From NCBI RefSeq assembly GCF_003709565.1, contig NZ_QNRC01000011.1, positions 62,001 through 126,000 on the forward strand: DNA of 64,000 nucleotides. The letters run 5' to 3'. The notes below the pieces were generated by a model. The model searched no databases and was not told where the DNA came from. It saw only the letters and a list, made by a program, of their open reading frames with translations. Positions 51,456 through 60,371 of the stretch are shown one piece after another. How positions within the stretch are numbered: the stretch's first letter is position 1; the number at the start of each line of letters is the position of its first letter. Position numbers and translations under genes: made by a program. This stretch comes from Paracoccus sigandri (GTDB taxonomy: Bacteria; Pseudomonadota; Alphaproteobacteria; Rhodobacterales; Rhodobacteraceae).

Positions 51456-52442
51456 ATGCGGGCAGCGGAATTGATCGAATTGTGGCGCGGGGACCTGCGC
51501 GAGAGCCTCCATTGCGGCCATGCGGTGGTCTGCGACGCGCGCGGCGTGGTCGAGGCCTGGGGCCAGCCGGCGGCGGTGATCTTCCCCCGCTCCTCGTGCA
51601 AGATGATCCAGGCGCTGCCCCTGGTCGAAAGCGGCGCGGCCGATGCGGCGGGGCTGGGCAGCCGCCAGCTGGCGCTGGCCTGCGCCAGCCACAGCGGCGG
51701 CAGGATCCATGTCGAAGGCGTGGGTCGGTGGCTGCAGGCGCTGGACCTGGCCGAATCCGACCTGCGCTGCGGCTGCCACATGCCGCGCGACCGGGACGAG
51801 AACCGCCGGCTGACCTGCTCGGGCGAAAGCCCCTGCCAGCTGCACAACAACTGCTCGGGCAAGCACGCGGGTTTCCTGACCCTGGGCCGGCATCTGGGGG
51901 CGGGGCCGGACTATGTCGATCCCGACCATCCCGTGCAGCAGGCGGTGAAGGCCGCCTTCGAGGAGGTCACGGCCGAGACCAGCCCCGGCTTCGGCATCGA
52001 CGGCTGCTCGGCCCCGAACCATGCCTGCACGCTGGAGGGGCTGGGCCGGGCGATGGCGGCCTTCGCCGATCCGGGCGCGGACCGGCGCGGGCAGGCGATG
52101 CGGCGCCTGGTCGATGCCATGCGCGCCCATCCCGAGCTGGTCGCGGGCGAGGGGCGGGCCTGCACCATCCTGATGCGCGCCACGGGCGGCCGGGTGGCGG
52201 CCAAGACCGGGGCCGAGGCGGTCTTCGTGGCCATCCTGCCCGAACGGGGCCTGGGCGTCGCGCTGAAGATCCGCGACGGCGCCACCCGCGCCGCCGAGGC
52301 CGCGATCACCGCGCTTCTGGTCCATCTGGGCGCGCTGGCGCCGGACGATCCCGCCGTTTCGCGCCATCTGCCGCAGCCGATCCGCAACTGGCGCGGCATC
52401 GCCACCGGCGAGATGCGCACCGCCCCCGGCTTTCCAGCCTGA
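51456..52442 (+). CDS. Class III (Rhizobium-type) L-asparaginase
   Basis: A 328-residue asparaginase of the ReAV/AnsA family, unrelated to E. coli-type enzymes. Motifs are FPRSSCKMIQALPLVESGAA with the serine-lysine pair, LACASHSGG, and HNNCSGKHAGFL, which carry the active site and the zinc-binding Cys. It hydrolyses asparagine to aspartate and ammonia in the cytoplasm. ATG 51456 is preceded only by a weak AGGGAAAAA site. The 153-base divergent spacer is AT-rich and likely holds promoters for both genes. Confidence 0.9.
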   Translation: MRAAELIELWRGDLRESLHCGHAVVCDARGVVEAWGQPAAVIFPRSSCKMIQALPLVESGAADAAGLGSRQLALACASHSGGRIHVEGVGRWLQALDLAESDLRCGCHMPRDRDENRRLTCSGESPCQLHNNCSGKHAGFLTLGRHLGAGPDYVDPDHPVQQAVKAAFEEVTAETSPGFGIDGCSAPNHACTLEGLGRAMAAFADPGADRRGQAMRRLVDAMRAHPELVAGEGRACTILMRATGGRVAAKTGAEAVFVAILPERGLGVALKIRDGATRAAEAAITALLVHLGALAPDDPAVSRHLPQPIRNWRGIATGEMRTAPGFPA

Positions 52443-52601
52443 ACTCCGTCACGCGGCTGTTTCAATCCCGTGCTTCCATGGCGCCGCGCGCGGGCGTCCC
52501 CATCGCCCCTGTCCAGTCCCAAGGTCCGGCCGGTGCCTCTTGGCAGAGCGGGCACCGGCCATTCCTGGCGTTCCCATCGCCATCCCCATCGTCTCGGGCG
52601 G

Positions 52602-53360
52602 TCAGATCATCTGCCAGATCAGCCGCAGCGCCAGCGCGGTCGAGGTGACGACCAGCAGCGGCTTGATCAGCCGCGCCCCGGTCCGCGCCGCCAGTCGCGA
52701 TCCCAGCACCGCGCCCAGGATCTGGACCGCGCCCATCGCCAGCCCCAGCAGCCACATCGGCTGGCCGACCAGCGCGAAGGCCGCCAGCCCGCCGATATTC
52801 GAGGCGAAGTTCAGCAGCTTGGTATGGGCGGTCGCCTTCAGCACCCCGTATCCGGCCAGCGTCACGAAGGCGATCATGTAGAAGGACCCCGCGCCGGGAC
52901 CGACCAGCCCGTCATAGAAGCCGATCAGCGGCACGGCGGTCAGCGCAAACAGCGCGGGCGTCAGCCGCTGCGTCCGGTCCAGGTCGTTCAGCCCCGGCTT
53001 CAGCGCGAAGAAGATGGCGATGCCGATCAGGATCACCGGCAGGACGATGCGCAGCCCCTCGGTCGGGATGTTGCTGATCAGCACCGCCCCCGCCGCGCCC
53101 GCCAGCCCGGCCAGCAGCGCCGGCCGCCACTGGCTGCGCAGGTCCACCAGCCCGCTGGCGGCATAGCTGGCCGCCGCCGTGGCCGCCCCGAAGGCGCCCT
53201 GCACCTTGTTCGTGGCCAGCGCCTGCGCGGGGCTCAGCCCGGCCAGCATCAGCACCGGCAGGGTGATCAGCCCGCCGCCCCCGGCGATGGCATCGACGAA
53301 GCCGGCGGCGAAGGCCGCGGCCAGAAGCAACAGGATCAGGTCGAGCGAGATTTCCAGCAT
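52602..53360 (-). CDS. TSUP (TauE/SafE) family anion exporter
   Basis: A 252-residue membrane protein with eight predicted helices and the TSUP fold: FVDAIAGGGGLITLPVLMLAG near the start, ALATNKVQGAFG, and the second repeat with GPGAGSFYMIAF and HTKLLNFASNIGG. Members export sulfite, sulfoacetate or related anions. No sulfur genes are adjacent, so the substrate is open. It is divergent from the FAH-family gene. Confidence 0.9.
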   Translation of the reverse strand: MLEISLDLILLLLAAAFAAGFVDAIAGGGGLITLPVLMLAGLSPAQALATNKVQGAFGAATAAASYAASGLVDLRSQWRPALLAGLAGAAGAVLISNIPTEGLRIVLPVILIGIAIFFALKPGLNDLDRTQRLTPALFALTAVPLIGFYDGLVGPGAGSFYMIAFVTLAGYGVLKATAHTKLLNFASNIGGLAAFALVGQPMWLLGLAMGAVQILGAVLGSRLAARTGARLIKPLLVVTSTALALRLIWQMI

Positions 53361-53516
53361 GGCGCGCCGATGCGCCTTTCGGCGGCGATTGTAAAGACCG
53401 CCCCCGCGCCCCGCCCCGCTGCCGCGCGGGCGGCCGGGGTTTCCGCCTTGACCCCGGCGGCGCTTGCCGGAACACTCGGCCCCGCATCCGCCGTTTTCCA
53501 GGGGCCGCCCGATCCG

Positions 53517-54221
53517 ATGACCAGCTATGTCCTTCCCGTCCCGCCGCAGCCCTCGCTGCCCGTCAGCGGATCCGAGGCCCGCTTTCCCGTGCGCCGGATC
53601 TGGTGCGTGGGCCGGAACTATGCCGACCATGCGCGCGAGATGGGCCATGACCCCGACCGCGAGCCGCCCTTCTTCTTCGCCAAGCCCTCGGATGCGCTGC
53701 TGTCGGACGGCGCGGCGCTGCCCTATCCGCCGATGACCGCCGACCTGCATTACGAGGCCGAACTGGTCGTGGCCATCGGCAAGGGCGGCGCGGCGATCGC
53801 GGCCGAGGATGCGGCGGCGCATGTCTGGGGCTTTGCGGCGGGCAACGACTTCACCCGCCGCGACCTGCAGAGCGTGGCCAAGAAGATGTCGCGGCCCTGG
53901 GACATGGCCAAGGGCTTCGACCATTCCGCCGCCTGCGGCCCGCTGCGCCCCGTCGCAGCCACCGGCCCGATGCAGTCGGGCGCGATCCGGCTGCTGGTCG
54001 ATGACGAGCCCCGCCAGCAGGGCGACCTGTCGCAGATGATTTGGTCGGTGCCCGAGGTGATCGCGCATCTGTCGCGCTTCGTGGCGCTGGCGCCGGGCGA
54101 CCTGATCTTTACCGGCACGCCCTCCGGCGTGGGCCCGGTCCTGGCCGGCAGCCGCGTCACCGTCCAGATCGACGGGCTGGAGCCGCTGGTGACCGAGATC
54201 ACCGATCCCCGCGCGGGCTAG
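53517..54221 (+). CDS. Fumarylacetoacetate hydrolase family protein
   Basis: A 234-residue FAH-domain protein. Metal ligands are in YEAELVVAIG and the family loops RNYADHAREMGHD and GNDFTRRDLQ are clear, with TGTPSGVGPV at the C-terminus. Members are acylpyruvate hydrolases, isomerases or decarboxylases of small diketoacids, and oxaloacetate decarboxylase or fumarylpyruvate hydrolase are possible. ATG 53517 sits ahead of TSYVLPVPP; no strong ribosome site is visible. Probably single-gene. Confidence 0.88.
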   Translation: MTSYVLPVPPQPSLPVSGSEARFPVRRIWCVGRNYADHAREMGHDPDREPPFFFAKPSDALLSDGAALPYPPMTADLHYEAELVVAIGKGGAAIAAEDAAAHVWGFAAGNDFTRRDLQSVAKKMSRPWDMAKGFDHSAACGPLRPVAATGPMQSGAIRLLVDDEPRQQGDLSQMIWSVPEVIAHLSRFVALAPGDLIFTGTPSGVGPVLAGSRVTVQIDGLEPLVTEITDPRAG

Positions 54222-54324
54222 GCCGCCGCCGCAGGTTCCCGCCCCCACGTTCCCGCCCCACGTTCCCGATTGCATCCCGGCGCGGGCGAAGACACTGTGG
54301 CGGCATTGTAATGCGGGGATTTCA

Positions 54325-55008
54325 ATGACCAGGGGACGCGGGATCGGGGCGTTGCGACGCGGCGCCGCCCGGCTGACGGGGCGGGCGATCAGTCTTTTCG
54401 CGCGGCTGGTGACGGCGGTGCAGGCGGTCTGGCAGGGGCTGGACCCCGATGCCGACCCGGCCGGGCGCCGCCCGCGCGTCTATTTCGCCAACCATGCCAG
54501 CCATGGCGACTTCATCCTGGTCTCGTCGGCCCTGCCGCCGCGGCTGCGCGACCGCACCCGGCCGGTGGCCGGGGCCGATTACTGGGGCGGCGGGGGCCTG
54601 CGCGGCTTCATCGGCGGCGACGTGTTCAACGCGCTGCTGATCGACCGCCAGCGCAGCGATCCCGGCAGCGACCCCGTCGCGCTGATGGCCGGGGCGCTGG
54701 ATCAGGGCGCCTCGCTGATCCTGTTCCCCGAGGGCACCCGCAACCTGACCGACGAGGCCCTGCTGCCCTTCCGAAGCGGGCTCTACCACCTTGCCGCCGC
54801 GCGTCCCGAGGTGGACCTGGTGCCGGTCTGGATCGAGAACCTGAACCGCGTGCTGCCCAAGGGCAGCTTCATCCCGGTGCCGCTGATGTGCCGCACCATC
54901 TTCGGCGCGCCGCTGCACCTGGCGCAGGGCGAGGCGAAGGACGCCTTCCTGGCCCGCGCCCAGGGCGCCCTGCTGGCCCTGCGCCCGAACCCGGAGAACG
55001 GCCGATGA
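54325..55008 (+). CDS. plsC: PlsC-type acyltransferase
   Basis: A 227-residue lysophosphatidate-acyltransferase-like protein, first gene of a phospholipid trio. The catalytic HX4D motif is NHASHGD (His57-Asp62), followed by the FPEGTRN glycerophosphate-binding block. There is only a weak hydrophobic N-terminal segment, so it may be peripheral. It would acylate a glycerol or ether lipid intermediate. ATGA at 55005-55008 couples it to cdsA. The set resembles E. coli ynbAB-type clusters. Confidence 0.88.
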   Translation: MTRGRGIGALRRGAARLTGRAISLFARLVTAVQAVWQGLDPDADPAGRRPRVYFANHASHGDFILVSSALPPRLRDRTRPVAGADYWGGGGLRGFIGGDVFNALLIDRQRSDPGSDPVALMAGALDQGASLILFPEGTRNLTDEALLPFRSGLYHLAAARPEVDLVPVWIENLNRVLPKGSFIPVPLMCRTIFGAPLHLAQGEAKDAFLARAQGALLALRPNPENGR

Positions 55009-55955
55009 TCGCCCCTCATTCCGACCTTCTGGCCGTCATCGCCGGGATCGGCGCGGTGCTGCTTCTGGCATCCGCCATCGGCTGGGTGTTGCAGCGCCGC
55101 CTGTCCCCGAATGGCGAGAATGCCGCCATCGAGAACCTGAACGCCCGCATCCGCGCCTGGTGGATCATGGTCATCGCCATGTCGCTGGCCTTCCTGGGCG
55201 GGCGGACCGGGGTGCTGTTGCTGTTCGCCTTCTGCTCTTTCGCGGCGCTGCGCGAGTTCATGACCCTGACCAATGCCACCCGCGCCGATCACTGGACGCT
55301 GGTCGGGGCCTTCTTCGTCGTGCTGCCGGTGCAGTATTACCTGATCTGGATCGGCTGGTACGGGCTGTTCTCGATCTTCATCCCGGTCTGGGTGTTCCTT
55401 CTGCTGCCGATCGTCTCGGCCATGCGCGGAGAGACGCGCAACTACCTGGTCCGGGTGGCGGAAATGCAATGGGCGCTGATGATCTGCGTCTTCTGCGCCT
55501 CGCATGTGCCGGCGCTCTTGAACCTGAACATTCCAGGATTCGAGGGGCGCAACGTGCTGCTGATCGCCTTCCTGGTGGTCGTGGTGCAGCTGTCGGACGT
55601 GCTGCAATATGTCTGGGGCAAGCTGATCGGGCGGCACAGGATCGCGCCGAAGCTGTCGCCCTCGAAGACGGTCGAGGGCTTCGTCGGCGGCAGCCTGTCG
55701 GCCACGCTGATCGCGGCCGGGCTGTGGTGGATGACGCCGTTTTCACCGCTGGAGGCCGGGCTGATGGGGCTGGTCATCACCATGATGGGCTTCTTCGGCG
55801 GGCTGGTCATGTCGGCGATCAAGCGCGACCGGGGCGTCAAGGACTGGGGCCATTCCATCGCCGGGCATGGCGGCTTCATCGACCGGCTGGATTCGGTGGT
55901 CTTTTCCGCCCCGATCTTCTTCCACCTGACCCGCTATTTCTGGAGCATGGGATGA
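55005..55955 (+). CDS. cdsA: Phosphatidate cytidylyltransferase (CdsA-like)
   Basis: A 316-residue multi-pass membrane enzyme making CDP-diacylglycerol from phosphatidate and CTP. Helices begin at about residue 8, and the C-terminal signature is SDVLQYVWGKLIGRHRIAPKLSPSKTVEGF with the conserved GHGGFIDRLDS. It overlaps plsC and the CDP-alcohol transferase gene, both by four bases. It is probably an accessory copy, because the usual housekeeping cdsA neighbours (uppS, dxr) are absent. Confidence 0.92.
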   Translation: MIAPHSDLLAVIAGIGAVLLLASAIGWVLQRRLSPNGENAAIENLNARIRAWWIMVIAMSLAFLGGRTGVLLLFAFCSFAALREFMTLTNATRADHWTLVGAFFVVLPVQYYLIWIGWYGLFSIFIPVWVFLLLPIVSAMRGETRNYLVRVAEMQWALMICVFCASHVPALLNLNIPGFEGRNVLLIAFLVVVVQLSDVLQYVWGKLIGRHRIAPKLSPSKTVEGFVGGSLSATLIAAGLWWMTPFSPLEAGLMGLVITMMGFFGGLVMSAIKRDRGVKDWGHSIAGHGGFIDRLDSVVFSAPIFFHLTRYFWSMG

Positions 55956-56593
55956 CCGGAACGGAAAACCGCCGCCCCCTGGCCAGCCGCCAGACCGGCT
56001 GGGCAGCCTCTGTGACCCGCTGGCTGACGGGCACAAGCGTCACGCCCAACCAGATCTCGCAGGCGGGCATGGTGGCGGCGCTGCTGGCCGGCGCGGCATT
56101 CTGGGGCGCAGGCAGCGCGGGGGGCGCGACCCGCGTCGCGCTGCTGGTCGCGGCGGGGCTGTTCGTGCAGCTGCGCCTGCTGTGCAACCTGTTCGACGGC
56201 ATGGTCGCGGTCGAGGCCGGGCGCGGCGCCCCCGATGGCGGCTTCTGGAACGAATTTCCCGACCGGGTGTCGGACCTGCTGATCCTGATGGGCGCGGCGC
56301 TGGCCGTGGGCGATCCCGCGCTCGGCTGGGCCGCCGCCGGCATGGCCTTCCTGACCGCCTACCTGCGCGAGCTGGGCGTCAATTGCGGCGCCGGGGCGGA
56401 TTTCAGCGGCCCGATGGCCAAGCAGCACCGCATGGCGGTGATGACCGGCGCCGCGGGCCTGTCGCTGTTCGAGCCGCTGCTGGGCTGGCACGGCCAGGTG
56501 CTGAATGCCGCGCTGTGGATCGTGGCGCTGGGGGCGGGGCTTACGGTGCTGCGCCGGGCCTGGCGGCTGGTGGCACGGCTTCGGGCGGGCTGA
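55952..56593 (+). CDS. CDP-alcohol phosphatidyltransferase
   Basis: A 213-residue membrane enzyme that would join CDP-diacylglycerol to an alcohol. The family motif DGxxAR...GxxxDxxxD appears in the variant DGMVAVEAGRGAPDGGFWNEFPDRVSD-like stretch (key residues Asp, Gly, Gly, Asp, Asp), with Ala-Arg replaced by Ala-Val, so the substrate may be unusual. It ends the plsC-cdsA trio and its end overlaps the convergent LysR gene by 53 bases. Similar to YnbA. Confidence 0.82.
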   Translation: MTGTENRRPLASRQTGWAASVTRWLTGTSVTPNQISQAGMVAALLAGAAFWGAGSAGGATRVALLVAAGLFVQLRLLCNLFDGMVAVEAGRGAPDGGFWNEFPDRVSDLLILMGAALAVGDPALGWAAAGMAFLTAYLRELGVNCGAGADFSGPMAKQHRMAVMTGAAGLSLFEPLLGWHGQVLNAALWIVALGAGLTVLRRAWRLVARLRAG

Positions 56594-57497
56594 GGCCGCC
56601 CTCGCGGTTCAGCACCGTTCCCTCGCGGGCCCGCAGGCTGTCGGTCAGGAACTCGATCACCGCCCGTTCGCGGCGCATGTGGCGCACGTCGCGGTGGCAG
56701 GTCATCCAGTAGGTGCGGGTCAGCCGCACCTCGTCGGGCAGCACGATCTGCAGATCGGGATGGCGGCTGGCGATGTAATGGGGCAGCACGCACAGCCCCA
56801 GCCCGTTCCGCGCCGCCGCCAGCTGGTTGAAGATGCTGGAGCTTTTGATCGAGGGCCGGATCGCCGGGTGCAATTCGCCCAGATAGTCCAGGCCCGGGGC
56901 GAAGATCATCTCCTCGATATAGCCGATGAAGCGGTGGTCGGGCAGGTCGTCGCGGCTGCGGATCGGCGGATTGGCCGCCAGGTAGCTGCGCGCGCCGAAG
57001 ATGTGCAGCGTATAGTTCACCATCCGCTCGGACCGGTAGGGGCCGTTGGTCAGCGGGTCCAGCGTCACCGACAGTTCCGCCTCGCGCCGCGACAGCGACA
57101 GCACCTGGGTCATGGTGATCAGCTCCAACGAGATCAGCGGGAAACGGCGGGTGAATTCGGGCAGCAGATGGGTGGAAAAGAAGCTGCCGAACCCCTCGGG
57201 CACCGCCAGCCGCAGCGGCCGCGCCTGGCCCCATGCGGTGCCCTGGTCGATCGGGATGCGCTGCGCGGCCTCCTCCATCCGCTCGGCCGTCTCGATCAGG
57301 CGGCGGCCGGCGGCGGTGGGCTCGTAGCCGCGCGGGTTGCGTTCGAACAGGCGCAGCTTCATCGCCTGTTCAAGCCGGTCGATCCGGCGCGAGACCGTGA
57401 CATGCGAGGTCCCCAGCCGCCGCGCCGCGCGCGACAGCTGGCCGTCCCGCGCGACGGCCAGGAAGAACTGCAGATCGTCCCAGCTGAAATCCGCCAT
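56541..57497 (-). CDS. LysR-family transcriptional regulator
   Basis: A 318-residue LysR protein (DLQFFLAVARDGQLSRAARRLG, then VTVSRRIDRLEQAMKLRLFER). The effector domain includes VLPHYIASRHPDLQIVL. It is divergent from the branched-chain-type ABC operon, separated by 196 bases, so it likely regulates that operon. TGTTCA repeats lie just upstream of its start. The extended C-terminal tail reaches into the CDP-alcohol transferase gene. Confidence 0.9.
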   Translation of the reverse strand: MADFSWDDLQFFLAVARDGQLSRAARRLGTSHVTVSRRIDRLEQAMKLRLFERNPRGYEPTAAGRRLIETAERMEEAAQRIPIDQGTAWGQARPLRLAVPEGFGSFFSTHLLPEFTRRFPLISLELITMTQVLSLSRREAELSVTLDPLTNGPYRSERMVNYTLHIFGARSYLAANPPIRSRDDLPDHRFIGYIEEMIFAPGLDYLGELHPAIRPSIKSSSIFNQLAAARNGLGLCVLPHYIASRHPDLQIVLPDEVRLTRTYWMTCHRDVRHMRRERAVIEFLTDSLRAREGTVLNREGGLSPPEAVPPAARPGAAP

Positions 57498-57500
57498 GCC

Positions 57501-57529
57501 TGTTCATAAATGTTCAGAACCTGTATGAA
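57501..57529. promoter_or_regulatory. Candidate operator between LysR gene and ABC operon
   Basis: TGTTCA at 57501 and 57511 (ten bases apart, one helical turn), and TTCAT (57503-57507) facing ATGAA (57525-57529). It lies four bases from the LysR start in the shared promoter region and fits LysR autoregulation; the full site may extend further. Confidence 0.35.
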
Positions 57530-57693
57530 ATTAATCAGATCTGCACACTTGTGTCAAAGCCGGAATGGCGTCATCCTTTCGTCGGTCCGGGCGGAGCGAG
57601 GAGCCGTCCGCGTCATTGCTGAACATGTGTTTTACCTGCAACCGGCGCGGCAGATGCCGGGCGCGGGTGCAGATCCCAGGGAGGGAACCCCAA

Positions 57694-58896
57694 ATGCGCA
57701 AGCTGCTTCTTTCGTCGGTCTCGCTCGGCCTTCTGGCCGCCCCGGCTCTGGCCGAGATCTCCGACGGCAAGGTCAGGATCGGCATCCTGAACGACCAGTC
57801 GGGCGTCTATGCCGATTTCGGCGGCAAGTTTTCCTACGAGGCGGCGCGGATGGCAGTCGAGGATTTCGGCGGCACCGTCCTGGACGCGCCCATCGAGGTC
57901 GTCACCGCCGACCACCAGAACAAGCCCGACATCGCCTCGAACATCGCCCGGCAATGGTACGACACCGAGCAGGTGGACACGATCATGGAACTGACCACCT
58001 CGTCGGTGGCGCTGGCCGTCCAGGCGCTGAGCGTGGATGCCAAGAAGATCACCATGACTACCGGCGCGGCCACGACCGAGCTGACCGGCGCGCAATGTTC
58101 GCCCTATGGCTTCCACTGGGCCTATGACACCCATGCGCTGGCCGTGGGCACCGGCGGCGCGCTGGTGAAGGAAGGCGGCGACAGCTGGTATTTCCTGACC
58201 GCCGACTATGCCTTCGGCTATTCGCTGGAGGAAAATACCGGCGAATTCGTCAAGTCGCAGGGCGGCGAGGTTCTGGGCGCGGTGCGCCATCCGCTGGCGA
58301 TCACCGATTATTCGTCCTTCCTGCTGCAGGCGCAGGCCTCGGGCGCGAAGGTGATCGGGCTGGCCAATGCCGGGGCGGATACGCAGAACAGCATCAAGCA
58401 GGCGGCCGAATTCGGCATCACCGCCGGCGGCCAGCGCCTTGCCGCGCTGCTGTTCACGCTGGCCGAGGTGCATGGCATCGGCGCCGATTCCGCGCAGGGC
58501 CTGACCCTGACCGAAAGCTTCTACTGGAACCGCACCCCGGAATCGCGCGAATTCGCCGAGCGTTTCAAGGAACGCACCGGCGCGATGCCGAACATGGTCC
58601 ATGCCGGCACCTATTCCGCCGTGACCTCCTATCTGAAGGCGATCGAGGCCGCCGGCACCGACGAGACCGAGGCCGTCGCCGCCAAGCTGCACGAGATGCC
58701 GGTCGAGGATTTCTTCGCCGAGAGCGGCAAGGTCGCGCCGAACGGGCGGATGATCTCGGACGTCTATCTGCTGGAAGTGAAGGCGCCGGGCGACATCACC
58801 GAGGAATGGGACTATTTCAACGTGCTGGCGACGATTCCGGGCGACGAGGCCTATATGGACCCGGCCGAAAGCGGCTGCCCGCTGGTTCAGGGATGA
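57694..58896 (+). CDS. Branched-chain-type ABC substrate-binding protein
   Basis: A 400-residue periplasmic binding protein (type I fold) with a signal peptide (1-20, ending ALAE). It has the LivJ-like start VRIGILNDQSGVYADFGGK and AARMAVEDFGG, with core LTTSSVALAVQALSVDAKK. It captures the solute for the four following transport genes. GGGAGG precedes ATG 57694. The next gene overlaps it by four bases (ATGA). Members with this context often bind aromatic acids, alcohols or amides rather than leucine. Confidence 0.92.
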   Translation: MRKLLLSSVSLGLLAAPALAEISDGKVRIGILNDQSGVYADFGGKFSYEAARMAVEDFGGTVLDAPIEVVTADHQNKPDIASNIARQWYDTEQVDTIMELTTSSVALAVQALSVDAKKITMTTGAATTELTGAQCSPYGFHWAYDTHALAVGTGGALVKEGGDSWYFLTADYAFGYSLEENTGEFVKSQGGEVLGAVRHPLAITDYSSFLLQAQASGAKVIGLANAGADTQNSIKQAAEFGITAGGQRLAALLFTLAEVHGIGADSAQGLTLTESFYWNRTPESREFAERFKERTGAMPNMVHAGTYSAVTSYLKAIEAAGTDETEAVAAKLHEMPVEDFFAESGKVAPNGRMISDVYLLEVKAPGDITEEWDYFNVLATIPGDEAYMDPAESGCPLVQG

Positions 58897-59669
58897 GTGC
58901 AGTGGCCGCAGAAGTGGCCGATCCGCGGGTGGTTTTGTCCGCCCGCGGACTGGGCAAGGATTTCGCGGGTTTCACGGCGGTGAACGATGTCGACCTGGAT
59001 GTGCATCACGCGCGCATCCATGCGCTGATCGGGCCCAATGGCGCGGGCAAGACCACGGTGTTCAACCTGCTGACGAAGTTCCTGCAGCCGACGCGGGGCC
59101 GGATCGAGCTGTTGGGCACCGACATCACCCAGACCAAGCCCGACAAGGTGGCGCGGATGGGGCTGGTGCGGTCCTTCCAGATCTCGGCCGTCTTCCCGCA
59201 TCTGACGGTGCTGGAAAACGTCCGCGTCGCGCTGCAGCGGCCGAACGGGCTCTCGACGCAGTTCTGGCTGCCGCTGTCGTCGCTGGACCGGCTGAACGCG
59301 CGGGCCGAGGCGCTGCTGGCCGACCTGGGCCTGACGCCCTATCGCGACAGCCGCGCCGCCGACCTGTCCTATGGCAGGAAGCGCGTGCTGGAGATCGCGA
59401 CCACCCTGGCCTTGGACCCCGAGGTCCTGCTGCTGGACGAGCCGATGGCCGGCATGGGCCAGGAGGACGTGGCCATGGTCGCGGGCATCATCCGCGAGGT
59501 GGCGACGCAGCGCGCGGTGCTGATGGTGGAACACAATCTCAGCGTCGTGGCCGACATCTGCCACCACGTCACCGTGCTGCAACGCGGAGAGATCATCGCG
59601 GCGGGCGACTATGCCACCGTCTCGGCCGATCCGCGGGTGCGCACCGCCTATATGGGGAACGAGGAATGA
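58893..59669 (+). CDS. livG: Branched-chain-type ABC ATPase (LivG-like)
   Basis: A 258-residue ATPase: Walker A GPNGAGKTTV, signature-like LSYGRKR, Walker B VLLLDEPMAGMG and H-loop VEHNLSVV. It has the LivG-specific short C-terminal extension. It overlaps the binding protein gene (ATGA 58893-58896) and livF (59666-59669), so both are translationally coupled. Confidence 0.94.
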   Translation: MSAVAAEVADPRVVLSARGLGKDFAGFTAVNDVDLDVHHARIHALIGPNGAGKTTVFNLLTKFLQPTRGRIELLGTDITQTKPDKVARMGLVRSFQISAVFPHLTVLENVRVALQRPNGLSTQFWLPLSSLDRLNARAEALLADLGLTPYRDSRAADLSYGRKRVLEIATTLALDPEVLLLDEPMAGMGQEDVAMVAGIIREVATQRAVLMVEHNLSVVADICHHVTVLQRGEIIAAGDYATVSADPRVRTAYMGNEE

Positions 59670-60370
59670 GCGCCCCGCTTCTGGAAGTGGCCGGGCTGCA
59701 TGCCTGGTACGGGGAAAGCCATGTGCTGCATGGCGTGGACCTGCATGTCGACGAAGGCGAGATGATCTGCATCCTGGGCCGCAACGGCATGGGCAAGACC
59801 ACGACGCTGCGCACCATCATGGGCATCTTGCGCAAGCGCCAGGGGGCGATCCGCTTCGCCGGCCGCGACATGATGTCGGTGCCCCTGCACCGGACCGCGC
59901 GGGCCGGGCTTGGCTTCGTCCCCGAGGAACGCGGCATCTTCGCGACGCTCTCGGTCGAGGAGAACCTGCTGCTGCCGCCGAAGGTCGCCGAGGGCGGCAT
60001 GTCGGTCGAGGAGATCTATGCGCTGTTCCCGAACCTGAAGGAACGCCGCAATTCGCAGGGCACCAAGCTGTCGGGGGGCGAGCAGCAGATGCTGGCCATG
60101 GCGCGGATCCTGCGCACCGGCGCGCGCTGCCTTCTGCTGGACGAGCCGACCGAGGGGCTGGCCCCGGTGATCATCAACGCCATCGGCGAGGTGCTGCGCA
60201 AGCTGAAGGCGCGGGGCATGACCGTGGTGCTGGTGGAACAGAACTTCCGCTTTGCGTCCAAGGTCGCGGACCGCTTCTACCTGATGGATCACGGCCGGAT
60301 GGCGGCCGAGTTCCCGGTGGCCGAGTTGGAGGCGCAGATGGACATGCTGCATCGGGAACTGGGGGTGTGA
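59666..60370 (+). CDS. livF: Branched-chain-type ABC ATPase (LivF-like)
   Basis: A 234-residue ATPase with Walker A GRNGMGKTTT, LSGGEQQM signature, LLLDEPTEGLAP and VEQNFRFA. It pairs with the LivG-like subunit to energise the transporter. The start overlaps livG. The next gene starts two bases after its stop, showing a tight operon. Confidence 0.94.
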   Translation: MSAPLLEVAGLHAWYGESHVLHGVDLHVDEGEMICILGRNGMGKTTTLRTIMGILRKRQGAIRFAGRDMMSVPLHRTARAGLGFVPEERGIFATLSVEENLLLPPKVAEGGMSVEEIYALFPNLKERRNSQGTKLSGGEQQMLAMARILRTGARCLLLDEPTEGLAPVIINAIGEVLRKLKARGMTVVLVEQNFRFASKVADRFYLMDHGRMAAEFPVAELEAQMDMLHRELGV

Positions 60371-60371
60371 G

